The notes under the pieces are model-generated. The model did no database searches. It saw nothing but the letters and a program-made list of their open reading frames with translations, and was not told the origin of the DNA. DNA of 64,000 nt from Lutjanus erythropterus (lineage: Eukaryota > Chordata > Actinopteri > Lutjaniformes > Lutjanidae): positions 1,990,944 to 2,054,943 of the forward strand of contig CM034607.1 of the NCBI GenBank assembly GCA_020091685.1, read 5' to 3'. The position numbers were made by a program, and so were the translations under genes. Positions 35,601 to 48,354 of this stretch are shown here, piece after piece. Position 1 is the first letter of the stretch. The number at the start of each line of letters is the position of its first letter.

Positions 35601-38600
35601 AAAGTACTGGTGATTAAAGATACAGCCAGGTAGGCCTGTCCCATTGGAAGCTTCACTATAATCTATTGGACCGGTAATGGTGTTTCCTATGAATTTTTAT
35701 GACTGAAGTGTCATCTTCTAGGGCTAGCGGATAAAATACAACTTGGTTGCTAAGAGTTGCATGTTGGGGCATTTGCATAATTAGCATAAGTAGCTTATTA
35801 TTAGGTAAAATAAACAACAGATTTCAAACAAAAACAGACTTCCCAGAGTAAGTTTATTTTAATGTTAATGAACTGCAGTGCATTGAGGTTCAATGATTCT
35901 TGCAGTTGCAATCATACGTAAGCAATTAGTAACAAACCCAAGTGATTCCTAATGGAAAACACATCAGGTAGCTAACATTATCTAGGCTGCAATTAAATTA
36001 ACTGACATACAGTTCCTTACCTATATCCTAGGAGTCAAGTTTATTAACGATTCTTATGACTCATAAACACAAACTTACTCATTTTGGAGAAAATTCAACA
36101 TTAATTTGAACTCTGACAAATGGGAAACAGACATACAAATGTCAAAGGGGGCTCTGTGGCTGTAGCATTCATGTCAAGTGAAGTGAGTATTTCAACTTAA
36201 CATGGTCATTTTATGATAAATTACAGTAAATATACTACAGATTTCTCCTTTAATGGTTTAGATAACCAGTGGTGGACAGTAATGAAGTAGATTTACTTGA
36301 GTATTGTACTTAAGTACATTTTTGAGTATCTGTACTCCGCTACATTTCTAGGAAGGTTGTTGTTACTGTAAGCACAGCTTTGAAGTCAGCTGTTGCTGCT
36401 TTTTCTATGCAATTGGTCACATGCTGTGTTCCTCACAGAAGGGAACCAATCACAATACCCGCTTTCAACTGGGACTGATGTAAAAGCAGAAATAGTTATC
36501 CAGGTGTGCTCTGTAACAAGAACAAACAAACTCTCCTTCTTTCATTCCAACAAAAGTGGTAATGTCGATGGCAGGATAAAGACAAAATTAAATCTCAAGA
36601 TGTTATTATAATTATTCATTATTCCAGGTAGCTTTTAAAGTTGAATTGTTTTTATCAGAGTGAAAAATACAGCATAATTCATGTATATACTGCCTCTGAA
36701 GATAGAATTTATTTAACAGACTTGGAGAACTCCTTACAGTTGGCTTCAAACTAATTTTATGTAGTGATATCATGGTTACATCAATAATAACTGTCCTTTT
36801 GTTTTTGATTGTATTTCTATGTTGAAGTTTTTATAGGTGTTTCTATAGACTTTGTGTAGTAGAGTGGTTCTAAATGTAGTGCATCATCAGGTGGTTTTAG
36901 AGTTACAGTTTCAATACAGAAATGTATTGATATTAGAAAATGTACTTTGTAATTTGTACTTTTGAATACTTAAGTATTTTTAAAAGCACGTGCTGTAGTA
37001 CTTTAACTCAGTAAAATTTGGACTGAGCAACTTTCACTTGTAGTTGAGTAATATTTGACCAGGAGTATTTATGATTTTGACTCAAGTACTGGGGTTGAGT
37101 ACTTTGTCCACCACTGTAGATAACCTGGCTGACTGTTTGCTCATCTGACTGCTTGTATTTCTTGACTTGTTTGACTTCATTGCAGTTGCTTTACACTCCC
37201 AGATCTTAGCAATTACCTTGATGAATACAGAGGTATCATATCCAATCAAAATGAGGCTTAAAACTACAAAAATTAGATCCTAGTTGTAGTAAACTGGAAT
37301 TTTCCTCTACTGAATATTTCCTCTGAAAATCCCTCCTATTTGTTTTTATTTGTACTGTAGGCATTAAAATGAAAGTGTTAATCCCAAACACTGGTGTGAC
37401 TAAATAGTCTGAGTTTTAAGTGACCATAAAATACTGAATGGAGCCATGTGGGAGCAAACTCCTGCCTGGGTTAAATAACACAGATGCAACACCAATATCT
37501 GCACAATAAAAGGTGATTGGCACTCTTAATCGTCTCGCTTTCATTTTATTTTGGTTTCAGACGGGCCCTGCACTTTATCAAACCCTTTAATTTTTTCAAC
37601 CCCTTTTTGTTCTTCCTCCTCTCTCTTTTGGAGACTCAGCTGTGGCTGGAAAATGTTCTGTTTTTCATTTCAGAGTCCCAGGACGGGAGCTATAAGTCAG
37701 ACATGAACAGCAAGCCCAGGAAGGAGCACAGCCTTCACCAAAGAACAGATCCGGGAACTGGAGTCCGAGTTCGCACACCACAACTATTTGACCAGACTGA
37801 GACGCTACGAAATAGCTGTCAACCTCGACCCACGGAACGACAAGTACGGTACCTGCTGCATGGCTGTGGATCAGTGTGAGGGCAGAGAGAGGACGAAACA
37901 GAGCAGCACCATAAACAGTCATCAAAATCTTACTAGCTAATGTGATCCAAGTCATGAAACACAATAAAGGGAATTAAATGGGCCATGACTTTATTAACAT
38001 CCACTGGCATTCATTAGGTTCTGCAACAAAATCGACAAGTCTCGCTGATAAACACTTGAATCATAGTTTGACACTGAAAATTATTTTTTAAGCAAAGATC
38101 CAAAAGACACATCTAGGAGGTGATAAATCACCACTGTAATACTGCAATCACTTTGTCTCAAGGATTTCACAAGAAAAGAAAAGGGAAGAAAGCACTTTCC
38201 TAATCTTGTTATGTAAAAAAGTTTCTTTACTTTAAGATTATCATAAGAGGGAAATTTGTTTTTAAAACTTTAAGTAAATGTAGAGTTACATTAAAGGCAG
38301 CACAATCCTATAGATTTTGGCTTTGAGTCCTTGTTCCATTAATCTCTTCAGGCAGCAGGCCTACATTTGGACTCATGGAAAATTGCTGTCTTACTCAGGG
38401 TCAGATGAAATGATTAATATCAGTTTCATCTCTGTGTATCCAGTACAGACGTGTGTGTCTGTTGTGTTTAGGTGAGAGCATAGAGAAACCACTGCGTTGC
38501 TCCATGAAAATGTATTAACAGTTCACCTCAAAAGTCTGAAAGCTGAGCATTTTGCTTGGAGAAATAAAAATGCAAAAATATATAGTTTCTAAGGTGTTTA

Positions 38601-39358
38601 ACCAATGACTGCTTTGCAAAGTATGAAACAATATCATAAGTGAGTAGAAACCAAGCTGATGAGGCTTGTGAAAGTACTGGTGATTAAAGATACAGCCAGG
38701 TAGGCCTGTCCATTGGAAGCTTCACTATAATCTACTGGACCGGTAATGGTGTTTCCTATGAATTTTATGACTGAAGTGTCATCTATAGCTAGCGGATAAG
38801 TGGCAGAATCTCCCAAACAATGGAAGTGAATGGAGATTCTGAAACACTGTTTTCCTGTCAAACTCCAGCATTGTGAGTAGATGGTGACTGAATTTTCATT
38901 TTTGGGTGAACTATCCCTTTAATAACTATAGATATGAATAATCCTGGGACTTCAAATTAAAGCATGAACATCATGCACCGCTTAGTATGACATCATCATT
39001 AAGACTCCAGTGTCTCTAGTAGAAGGAGGTTCTATTTAAATTTAGATTTTTATAAAAAGGGAAGAAATAAATGTGAACTAGTTCATTTCTGGAAATGTGA
39101 ACTTAGTTCAAAATGGAAAATTGTGAATTATGAACATGAATTAGTTTGTTTTAATCTGTGCGAACTGAACTCTGCTAGCTCTTTTTAAAGGTGAACTTAC
39201 ACAACACAGACAACAGGAATGCGGGGACAACTCCCGATGAAACTGCAGGCAGCAACCAGCCCTTTCCAAAAGCCCCAAACTGGCACCGCACTAGTTTTAG
39301 CTATTCCTCATTAAAAAGTCAAATGTGGCAGCCACATAGTAACTATGCATTTATGTTT

Positions 39359-39389
<31 letters not shown>

Positions 39390-42300
39390 TACATATCTTA
39401 GCTTCCGTCATTTTATAAGCACTTGAATCTTGGTTGGTTGCTGCAAAAAATCCACTTTTCAGACAAAAAAAACTGAGAAAACAGCATTTTTGTGTGGGAG
39501 AGATTTTTATTATTATTTTTTTTTTATCACTTAATATTACGTGTGTGACATCACTGTCACCAAAACACTGTCTGAGAGGCGCAGGAACCAGAGTGCTCTC
39601 TCTGCCCCAGCTGCAGTGTGAGTCCCAGGGGCTGTGGTGTGAGCAGTGTTTCTGTGTCCCAGCTGCTGTGGACATCTGGGGACACAGTGTGAGTAAACCT
39701 GCTATTTGCCCGGGCTGTGTCCAGCAGAGCACTGATGTTTTCATACTCACATCATCCTCTTCATCTGCTGGTTGTTTTCTTCTTCCTCAAGTGACAGTTT
39801 TTTGTCAGTTGATCCGTCACAGCGCCCCCCACCACCGGCAGTGAAAACAACAATAGATGGAATATCTTGTCAATGGCAGGAAAAGAGTTATGTTAACAAG
39901 GAGCAAAATTATAGTCTATGTTCTGAGTTTTGTGTGGTTAATTAGCTTATTATGCCAATTACTCAAATTGCCCAACATGCAAGTCTGTTAAGCCTACAGA
40001 TGACTGGGTTTCATAAAGGCCATAGAGGAGTTTGTCCAAGAGACAGTGGATGCACCAGGGAAGAACAAGTCATGGTGAATGTGCCTCCTCCTCTCTCAGT
40101 CTGTCTGCCTCTGTGTCACTTGTGCTTCTGGGGTTTTATCGATCTGCATCCACCTCACCCTGAAGCTGCTGTCGCTCTCTGTCTGAGAAGCTGTGGTCTG
40201 AGAGGACGAGGCAGTGGGAGAGTAAGAGTCTGAGGAAGGTGTAGTGTGTCCAGCTTGTGCTGAAGCTACTGCAGCAGCAGCACTTTGTGTCTGTGTCTCT
40301 CCATTAGGGACAGACAGAGAAGCAGGTGCGCCGATGCAGCAGCAACAACAGCAACTTCAGCACAAGCTTGACTGACAAAATATGGGCAGCACGAGCAACA
40401 CAGAGGTGGCCAGTGAAGAATAACAAACATAAACGTATAGTTGAATAGTACACCAGAATACTATGGCAACAAACACAGTTTTGAGAATTGAATACATTCG
40501 GTACAGCCCTACAGTCAGGCTAGCAGTCTTTGTCCACACTTTGCATTAAGCTAGACTAAATCCATCCTGGACATATCTCTGTACACACAAACATAACACT
40601 GACCTGACTCTGGCTAAGACAACAAATAAATACTTCTTACTGTAAACTGTTTGCCTGCTTGTTTAAAGCTCCTGCACACCCAAACAGGTGTTTGCAGTTA
40701 TTCTTAATTCTTCTTCTGGTTGAAATTAAGGGAGATTTGGGTTGGAAATTTTTTGAGACCAAAATTCATGAACCCAAGATCATACAGGTACAAGTTATGC
40801 CACCCTTAAAGGTCCAGTACAGTTACCAGAGGGCTAATGGAAAATGTCACTTCCATACACCTGTTTTTACATGCATTTTTAATTTGTGCATGGAACAAAC
40901 TGAGTGGAAACTTCAAAAAAGAAAAAAAAATCTAAATATTTCAAAAACCTTTTTATGCATAATGTCAAACACTAAGAGTAATAATAAATGTTCCAACTGT
41001 AATCTAAAAGACTCCTCAAACACACAGACATCCATCACCCTGTGGATGAAGGCAGTTGATATATGGCTCCCATTAAAGAACTGTACAAGACTTCACAGGA
41101 GAAAAAAAAAAATCCCTCAGTGTTTTGACATTAGCAAACGGTTGGACATGTCATACTAATGCTCTGAGGCTAATCGATTCCAAACCGCACAGACTCTTTG
41201 AAATGTCAGCGTGCTGCTCTCAGTGTGTGTGAAGTGACTGTGTGATGCTGTGTGTCACAGTCCAGATGGTTTTCTTAACGCTCACAAAGAAACATTTGTA
41301 TGAAGTTAGCGGTGCTGTGATGTGGACACCAGCACGGCCTGCTGCTGCTGCTGTTGCTGCTGCTGATCATCATTCTGGGGGATAAAAGTGTTTGGAAACA
41401 GTTGTGTGTGAACAGTTATTGTGAAAAGAGTCAGATGGCTGCTTCAGAGTATTTCTGGCGAGTAGAAGGAACAGGGTGTCCACTGCATGGGTTTCTGCTT
41501 GTAGTCTTAGCACACTGAGCTGATATGACATAGGGGAGATATTACTCATTGATAGTGATATTGTTTAGTTTGTAGGGAAATGATGACAGACAAATCACTG
41601 CAATTGCATGTGGTCATTATTTGAATTCTAAGATTCATAAGACGAACCCTGAGCAGGCTGTCATGCTCAATCAATCAGGCTTTATTTATTATTTATTACA
41701 CAATTTAGTCCAACAGTACCCAAGCCTCTGGCAATAACCATTTTAGCAACATAGTAGCACCAAATTCAACAGGATAAGTTACGGTATTTATCCATCACTG
41801 AGCTTGAACTGATACTTGCAGGTCTTTATTAAGAAAGCAGTCAGTTAGAGTAAAATCCACACGTCCTCAAAAATAAACTTTTTGTCCACCCAAGTCTTCT
41901 GTCCTCTGAGGCTGGGGGCAGATGTAACAATTTATGCTGCTTCTCTGACATGGTTTCAGTTAGATTTCAGCAAGTAAATGTTCAGTAAACAGCCTGTCAC
42001 TGAAATGAAATACATCACCATCTGTAGATACAACCTGGGCCTGTAATAATGTGAGATCTGGTAGTAGTGCATTATTTCCAGGCTCTGGTAAAATGGGAAA
42101 CAAACCAGTGGAAATAGATTTTAAAAGACAATAGTCACATGAACTCTTCAATTTTTTTTAATCATTTAATGACTATTCAAAAATCATGACCCCTCCCTAA
42201 TAAATATAAACACCCACACAAAGAAAAGACTTTGAAATGGTAAGAGACTAAAATAAGAACTGTGCTCATTAAAAACAGGAACTGAGGAAACACTATCATA

Positions 42301-45300
42301 GGTAAGGAAACAACACTGGCAGGATAAAAACTCAAAATAGCAAATAATTAAAAATCAATCAACAAATAAGTAAATACATAAGATAATAATAATCAGTGGA
42401 TAAAATACAAGGATGTGCCAGCGAGGAAAACAGGGTGAATAAAATATTAATATTATTATAAATTAAATGAATAAGCAATAATAATAAACACAAAAAATAA
42501 GTCAATTAAGCTCAGTTAGGTGGGTATTTAGTTTGCTTTTAAAAATATCAACACTCTCTGTGGCTCTCAGGTCTTCAGGCTGTTCCACAGGCGTGGACCA
42601 CAGTAATAAAAACTCAAAGTTCAGTTCACAGAGATTAAAACTGGCTCATGTTCACTTTTCTTTTTATTTTGAACTAAGTTCACAGTCCTTAAAGTCCTCA
42701 CATTCCTATCTTCCTTCTTCATTTCTTCTTCTTTTTTTTTTTTTTTTTAATAGAATTTTAATAGAGCTTCCTCCTGCCAAGAACACAATTTTGAATTCAT
42801 TTTATTTGTAAATGTAAAATTATTTTAACTCAATTCAAAGAATTAAAATCTTGGAATGGTCACCTAATCTGACATCCAAGAGAATTCAAAACACATAGAA
42901 AAAAAAACCAACTTTAAGTAACATTATTAGATACAGCAGTAATGTGATTACTTTGAAGTGTGCTTTTATTAGTGATTAGTGTTTCAACTGCCCCATGAAG
43001 AGGGCAATAGTAACACTCTGTCTTCATTGTTCATTCATTGCAAACTGATCCATTCAGTTCAGTTCACCTAAAATATGAGCCTGTTCAATGAATGCTGCTC
43101 TTTTAGCGTGTTTATGCACAACATTGATTATTATTACACATTGAATTCTAAGGACTTGATCAAGGCTTATTAGTTGAACCCTGAGCAGGCTGTCATGCTT
43201 TACAGAAAAAAATATGAATTGAAAAAAGAGGAAAGGATGATGAACTTCTTCCTCTGAATAGAGCATCGTTTATTGTATTTAGACAACAGAATGGAAAAGG
43301 TCACACCAGTGTTTCTGCGAGCACACGGTTCAGTGCTGACCAATTTGTAAAAACCACACTGTTTTAGATTTTAAATGTATTTTACTCATCTTCCAGAAAA
43401 CCATTGTTGTGTATGGCAGCGTTTCCCAAACTTAAGGTCACAACCCCAAATGGGTCACAGACGGCCAGCTGTGGCTCAGTGGGCAGAGTGGCTTGTCTGC
43501 TAATTGGAAGATCCCTGGCTCCCTAAAGTCTGCATGTTGAATTGTCTTTGGGGAAAGACACAGAACCACACAGCCATCGGTTCTGAGCTGAGCTGCTTTA
43601 CATGGCAGCCTCTGCCATTAGTGTACGAAATGTGTGTGTGCTAAAAAGTGCAACTCCATGTACCTGTTTTTATTGGCTCACCAATTAGCAGAGTACACAC
43701 ATCATATACAGGCCTTCATTTGAAGGAGACTCTGAGGTGGGCATTCATGTGTCACATAAATATTGTGGTTTGCATTTCGTAACATAAAACAGCAAACTTA
43801 ACAAACCGCTCAGTCCAGCGCTTGACATGATGGGAAATGTGGCCCCTGTTTGCCTCATTAAGATGACTGCATTACACTGTAAATACAACACTTCCTTCAT
43901 CTGATTCAAATTAAAAGCTCTCTAGAGTTTCAGTGGACAAATGCGAGTTCATTAATGAGATGGTGAGAAACTTAACATTACACTCAGCAAATTTGATTGC
44001 TGTGATCTACACAATATATTTCATATACATTTTAAATTCATGGTCTGTTGCGTTTTCAGAAATGTAGATGTTTTGGGAGTTCATGATGTGTTGTTTTAAG
44101 TTGGGGTCTCGGGGAGACACCAAATTTCTCTTTTGGGTCTCGAGCTGAAAAATTTTGGGAACCACTGGTGTATGTAGTAGTTGTGTGATGGTACACAACA
44201 GTACATACTAGAGTTGTCAATTGCAAGCACTGTCCTTAATCAATCATTGGTAACATCAATAATCAATTAATCAGTTAATCATTATTTTAAAAAAATACTT
44301 ATATACTATAATATGTGTTTTTTTCCTCTAGCTTTAAATTTCCACAGCTCCATACTGCTTATTCTCTGACAGCATTACAATTTATGAAATATATAAAGAC
44401 ATAAAGGCCAACATATTGAATGTACACACTTTAATACTGGATGACATGTGGAGGGTGTTCATAAAAATAATCTTATATTTACCTTATATTATATTTCAGA
44501 TCTTTATTCGATAGTTTAGATTGATTCAGTTTTATTTGATTGAGCAAATTCTCAACAACCGATAAATTCTTCATCAATTGATTGTTATCATCTGTAGTGT
44601 AGAACATGGTTTAGTACTTTTTTGGGACAGCACTGACAACAAAAGAAGAAAATAAAATGATATTTTCGATGCCATGTTCATACTGTAAACTATGCCTCAA
44701 ACATTGGCAGACAGTCGGTAAAACAAAGTCAGTGTGTCAGTGATGCATTTTTATAAAAGACTCTAAATGGTTCAGTACGACTACAGCCAGGGTAGTGTAT
44801 TTATCTGAAATCAACTGTCAGCAGTGCAGGTTTAGCTTTTCACATTCAGCTTAACAGAAATACTGCTCATATTCAGGCAATGGATACCTGAAGGACTGAC
44901 ACTAGTGCATTACACATGGCAGTGGATGATTCCTAAACAACTGCAACTGAAGCTGGATTTATGCTTGACTTAGTGCGCTCGGCACGTGACTAAAAGCACC
45001 ATATCCTGTGTTGCGTTGAGCGCAAAGGCTGTGAAAGCCGTTGCGGCTCTTGGCTGCATACCTCTGAATTTGACCCTGACATAAGCCGGGGATCGCCTGT
45101 ACGAATATCATTCATAAAGACCATTGTGTGGTGAGTGGACACTAAGTGAAGGCTAAAGAAAGATTTGAAAACACATGCACTCATGCCCACAGGATGGCGT
45201 GTTAAAACTGCATGTGTTCAAGCAAGATAAATCACAAAACACCAGCGATTAAAAATAATTATTATGATGAAATACCAACACGCATGTTCACACAGCTTTT

Positions 45301-48300
45301 TAAGAGTAAAAAAACACTTAAAGGTACCTACACCAAAAATTTCCAGATTCTCAAAGCCTTTATCATCACATCTAAATTGTCATAAATAAAATTACAAATT
45401 CTTTTATACCCACAGCAATATTGTCACTTTATTTTACCCGCTCTTCATAATAACTTTGATTGTATGTTGCCTGTCTGCACATTGGTCACACGTCATCTGC
45501 TGGTGCCTGCAGCACTGTGTCTCGTGTGAGAATGAACAAGATTTTAAAGGGATGGTTTGTATTTTCTTAAGTGAGGTTGTATGAGGAACCTGTACGCTGC
45601 ATTTAGAATACTGTATATCACAGCTTTACCTTACTGTCAGACAGATTTCTCTGCTGGGAAACTGCTGTTGTATAACTCAAATATCACTCTCTTCAAACCA
45701 ACCAAACTCCACTGGCAAAAACTGGATTCTAATATAAAAAATACATGCAAAAAAATACTACTATGGTTGTTTAATTGTGTGGGAATATAGAGAATGTGGT
45801 TCGTCAGTGACAGATGATCAGACCTCATTATCCCTGCCTCACTCTGTTATTCAGTCTGGCAGGATCTGTATGGAAAAATCTTTTAAAGTGAAGATTTGTC
45901 ACTTCCAGTGACTTGAAAGGATGAGTAGGCTGTTATCTAAATCTTAACTGCTTCAGCTTTACATTGTCCTGTAAATGTCTTTGTATAGGTCTGAAGACAG
46001 TCCAGCACTTCTGTCCAACAACAACCCCGCAGTCTTAGCACCCCCACAAGTACAGTGCATGTGGAGGTCTGCTGGCTAGAACCAATCAGTGTTTTGGCTC
46101 GGGCAGCAGCCAGGACAACTCACCCAGGATTTAGGTCTTCCTGTCTGGAGCCAAGTCCCTCAACACTCCCCCTCATGTTGGCTGCTTCTCCAAACGCCCC
46201 CAACAGTGGTCCAATAAATCTGTTCATGAGAGAGTTGATTCTGGATGCTCAACGTCTTTGCTGTCATCCTAAAGCTTCTGCTTCCCACCTACTGTACTGA
46301 TTTATACCTCTGTTAAATTGGCTTGTTTCTTTAACAACAGACTATTATTGTCATAAAATACATCCTCTTCATATGGCCTGTTCATGACCAAACCTTAAAG
46401 CTGCAAGCTTTATGTAAACAGTTGATGAAATGAATATTTGTAATGTGAAAGGCAGAAGTGGGACTAAGTTAGTGCTTTGCAAGTCACAAGCAAGTCTCAA
46501 GACTAAACTTCTTCATCCTAAACTGAGTTTGAACTCTTGACCAAATGTGCTATAATTCATTTTTTGTTGACCATCTCATAGTTTTTGTATGTGAACAAAA
46601 TAATGGACTGCACGCTACAAACTACTGACAGATATTTTCTCTCATTTTTGTTCATATCCACAATTTCTTTTTATTTTGTTAGTACTCATTCAAATTTCAC
46701 TCAGTACTTAATCATGATTTTAAAAGTAACTAAGTAGAATAAATAGTGTAATATATACCTAAGTACAAGTAAAAGTAAAGACTTAAAAATCTACTCATAA
46801 AAGTACAAGTACCCAAAAAAGCTACTTAATTAAAGTAATTTGAGTATTTGTTATTAGTTACTTAATATTTCAAATTATGAATTATAATAGTGTAAATTAT
46901 TGTTCATAATTGTATGTTATAATTAACATATCTATAGTTATACAATAATCAAAAAATATTCAGTGTTTCACCTGGTGAGATGCCTTTAACTGTCTTCTCA
47001 CATTTTTTTTCCTGCCTCAGAAATATATTGCTTTTATCTATTTTATATCATCTGGTGTTCGATAGTTTGAGGGTTGGTCGGACAAAACAAGTAAAACAAG
47101 TCTATGGAGCCACTAAACTGACAATATGTAATACAAAGTTATCAGTTATGTCAAAAATATAACCACATTCATAATTTAATAATGTGTTTTTTATATATTT
47201 TAAATAAAAGTGTAAAAAGAAATATACAGCTTTTTTAAAGCTCTGATGTAATCTGATCTGATCTGATGAAAAGAAATTGTTTGTTTTTACTGACTAAAAA
47301 TAAAAAAAGTTAATTTCTTTTCCTTCACCAACCATTTGATAAAAAGTAAATAATAAAACAAATTATTTTACTTTTTAATTCCTTCATTCTCTCACTTCAG
47401 TTACTGTGTGTCTCTCTGCTGATACGACATCTCAGTATGTGGTTTTCACTACTGTCTTTACTGCTTCAGAAGACATAACACCTGTCTTTCTATAGAGTTT
47501 AGGGGACATTACCTATGCTAATAACAAACAACAGACCACACCTTCCAATTCATGATCAAGTGGGATTCATCAGTCGGCACATCTGGGCTGAGCAGGTTTA
47601 TGTGGTTAGGAAAGTCTGTGCATCTGGAGTTGTCAAAGCTTTGATACTCTACACTATCTGCCTAACATCAGACGGTAAAACAAAACATAAAATAGTAATA
47701 GTCAGGACTATATGATAAAAATAGTTGAGCATTAAGCAGCTTTCTTTTGGCTTGGTGGCAGTGGAACAGGCTGACATACATCACCTCATAAAGCTGCTAT
47801 GTGAACATGTTAGAAACAGCCTATTTACACATCCAGCAGACACAGAGCAACATGAGGTCTTGTGTCTACCTGATAAATACAATGTCCAATATTCAGCTCT
47901 GGGGAAGTGATTATTAAAAATGTGAGCTCTGCTAATTTCCCAAAAGTGGCCAATCAGGTGGGAGGCTGTGAATTCGGGGGTGCATGCTGGGTGGTTTCTA
48001 ACCAGTCAGTATATTTACCAGTTCTAGAGCACATATTTGCTAGTTGCTCTTTTCCTCTGTTATTTCAGTGTCATTTAGTAAGTCTGCCTTGGCTGCAATA
48101 TGTATTTTGTTTTAATTGATAGAGACAATGCAATTTGACATCATTCCCATACAACATGACATTGATGTGTTGCACAGAGAGTTTATAACTATTGTTCATT
48201 TTCAACTCTTATCCCTAAATGGGCTTTTATATGTAGACCTACAGTCTTATTAAAATATAAAGCTTCAAACATCATAAAACCACAATACATGAGACATGGA

Positions 48301-48307
48301 AGGCACA

Positions 48308-48354
<47 letters not shown>

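Larger units (their letters stand above)
32882..35734 (+). repeat. Duplicated ~2.8-kb segment around MEOX2 exon 2, copy 1
   Basis: The whole segment recurs at 36034-38799 with about 300 bases of unrelated sequence in between. Copy 1 carries the intact exon 2 (34575-34747) and the flanking intron. It starts tcaagtttattaacgat and ends ctagcggataa. A hAT element with an 8-bp target duplication (33115-34006) is shared by both copies. Confidence 0.95.
36034..38799 (+). repeat. Duplicated ~2.8-kb segment around MEOX2 exon 2, copy 2
   Basis: Near-identical to 32882-35734 but 87 bases shorter in total. The differences are a modest number of substitutions, mostly transitions, and dozens of small deletions nearly all in this copy, many in homopolymers (for example ccccctttaattttttttc against ccctttaattttttc). 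It ends against a MITE fragment at 38803. Confidence 0.95.
38922..41610. other. MEOX2 intron 2, no gene seen
   Basis: AT-rich to mixed sequence. The stretch 39540-40360 is richer in C and G and has ORFs on both strands (39434-39844 plus, 39358-39750 minus) without any domain that I can name. The ORF at 40659-41159 is A-rich and also unrecognised. Confidence 0.45.

Noticed and set aside
39434..40233. Cysteine-rich ORFs in MEOX2 intron 2 as a possible nested gene
   Set aside because: Cysteine spacing fits no zinc-finger or RING pattern, and ORFs are present on both strands. Nothing supports an exon.
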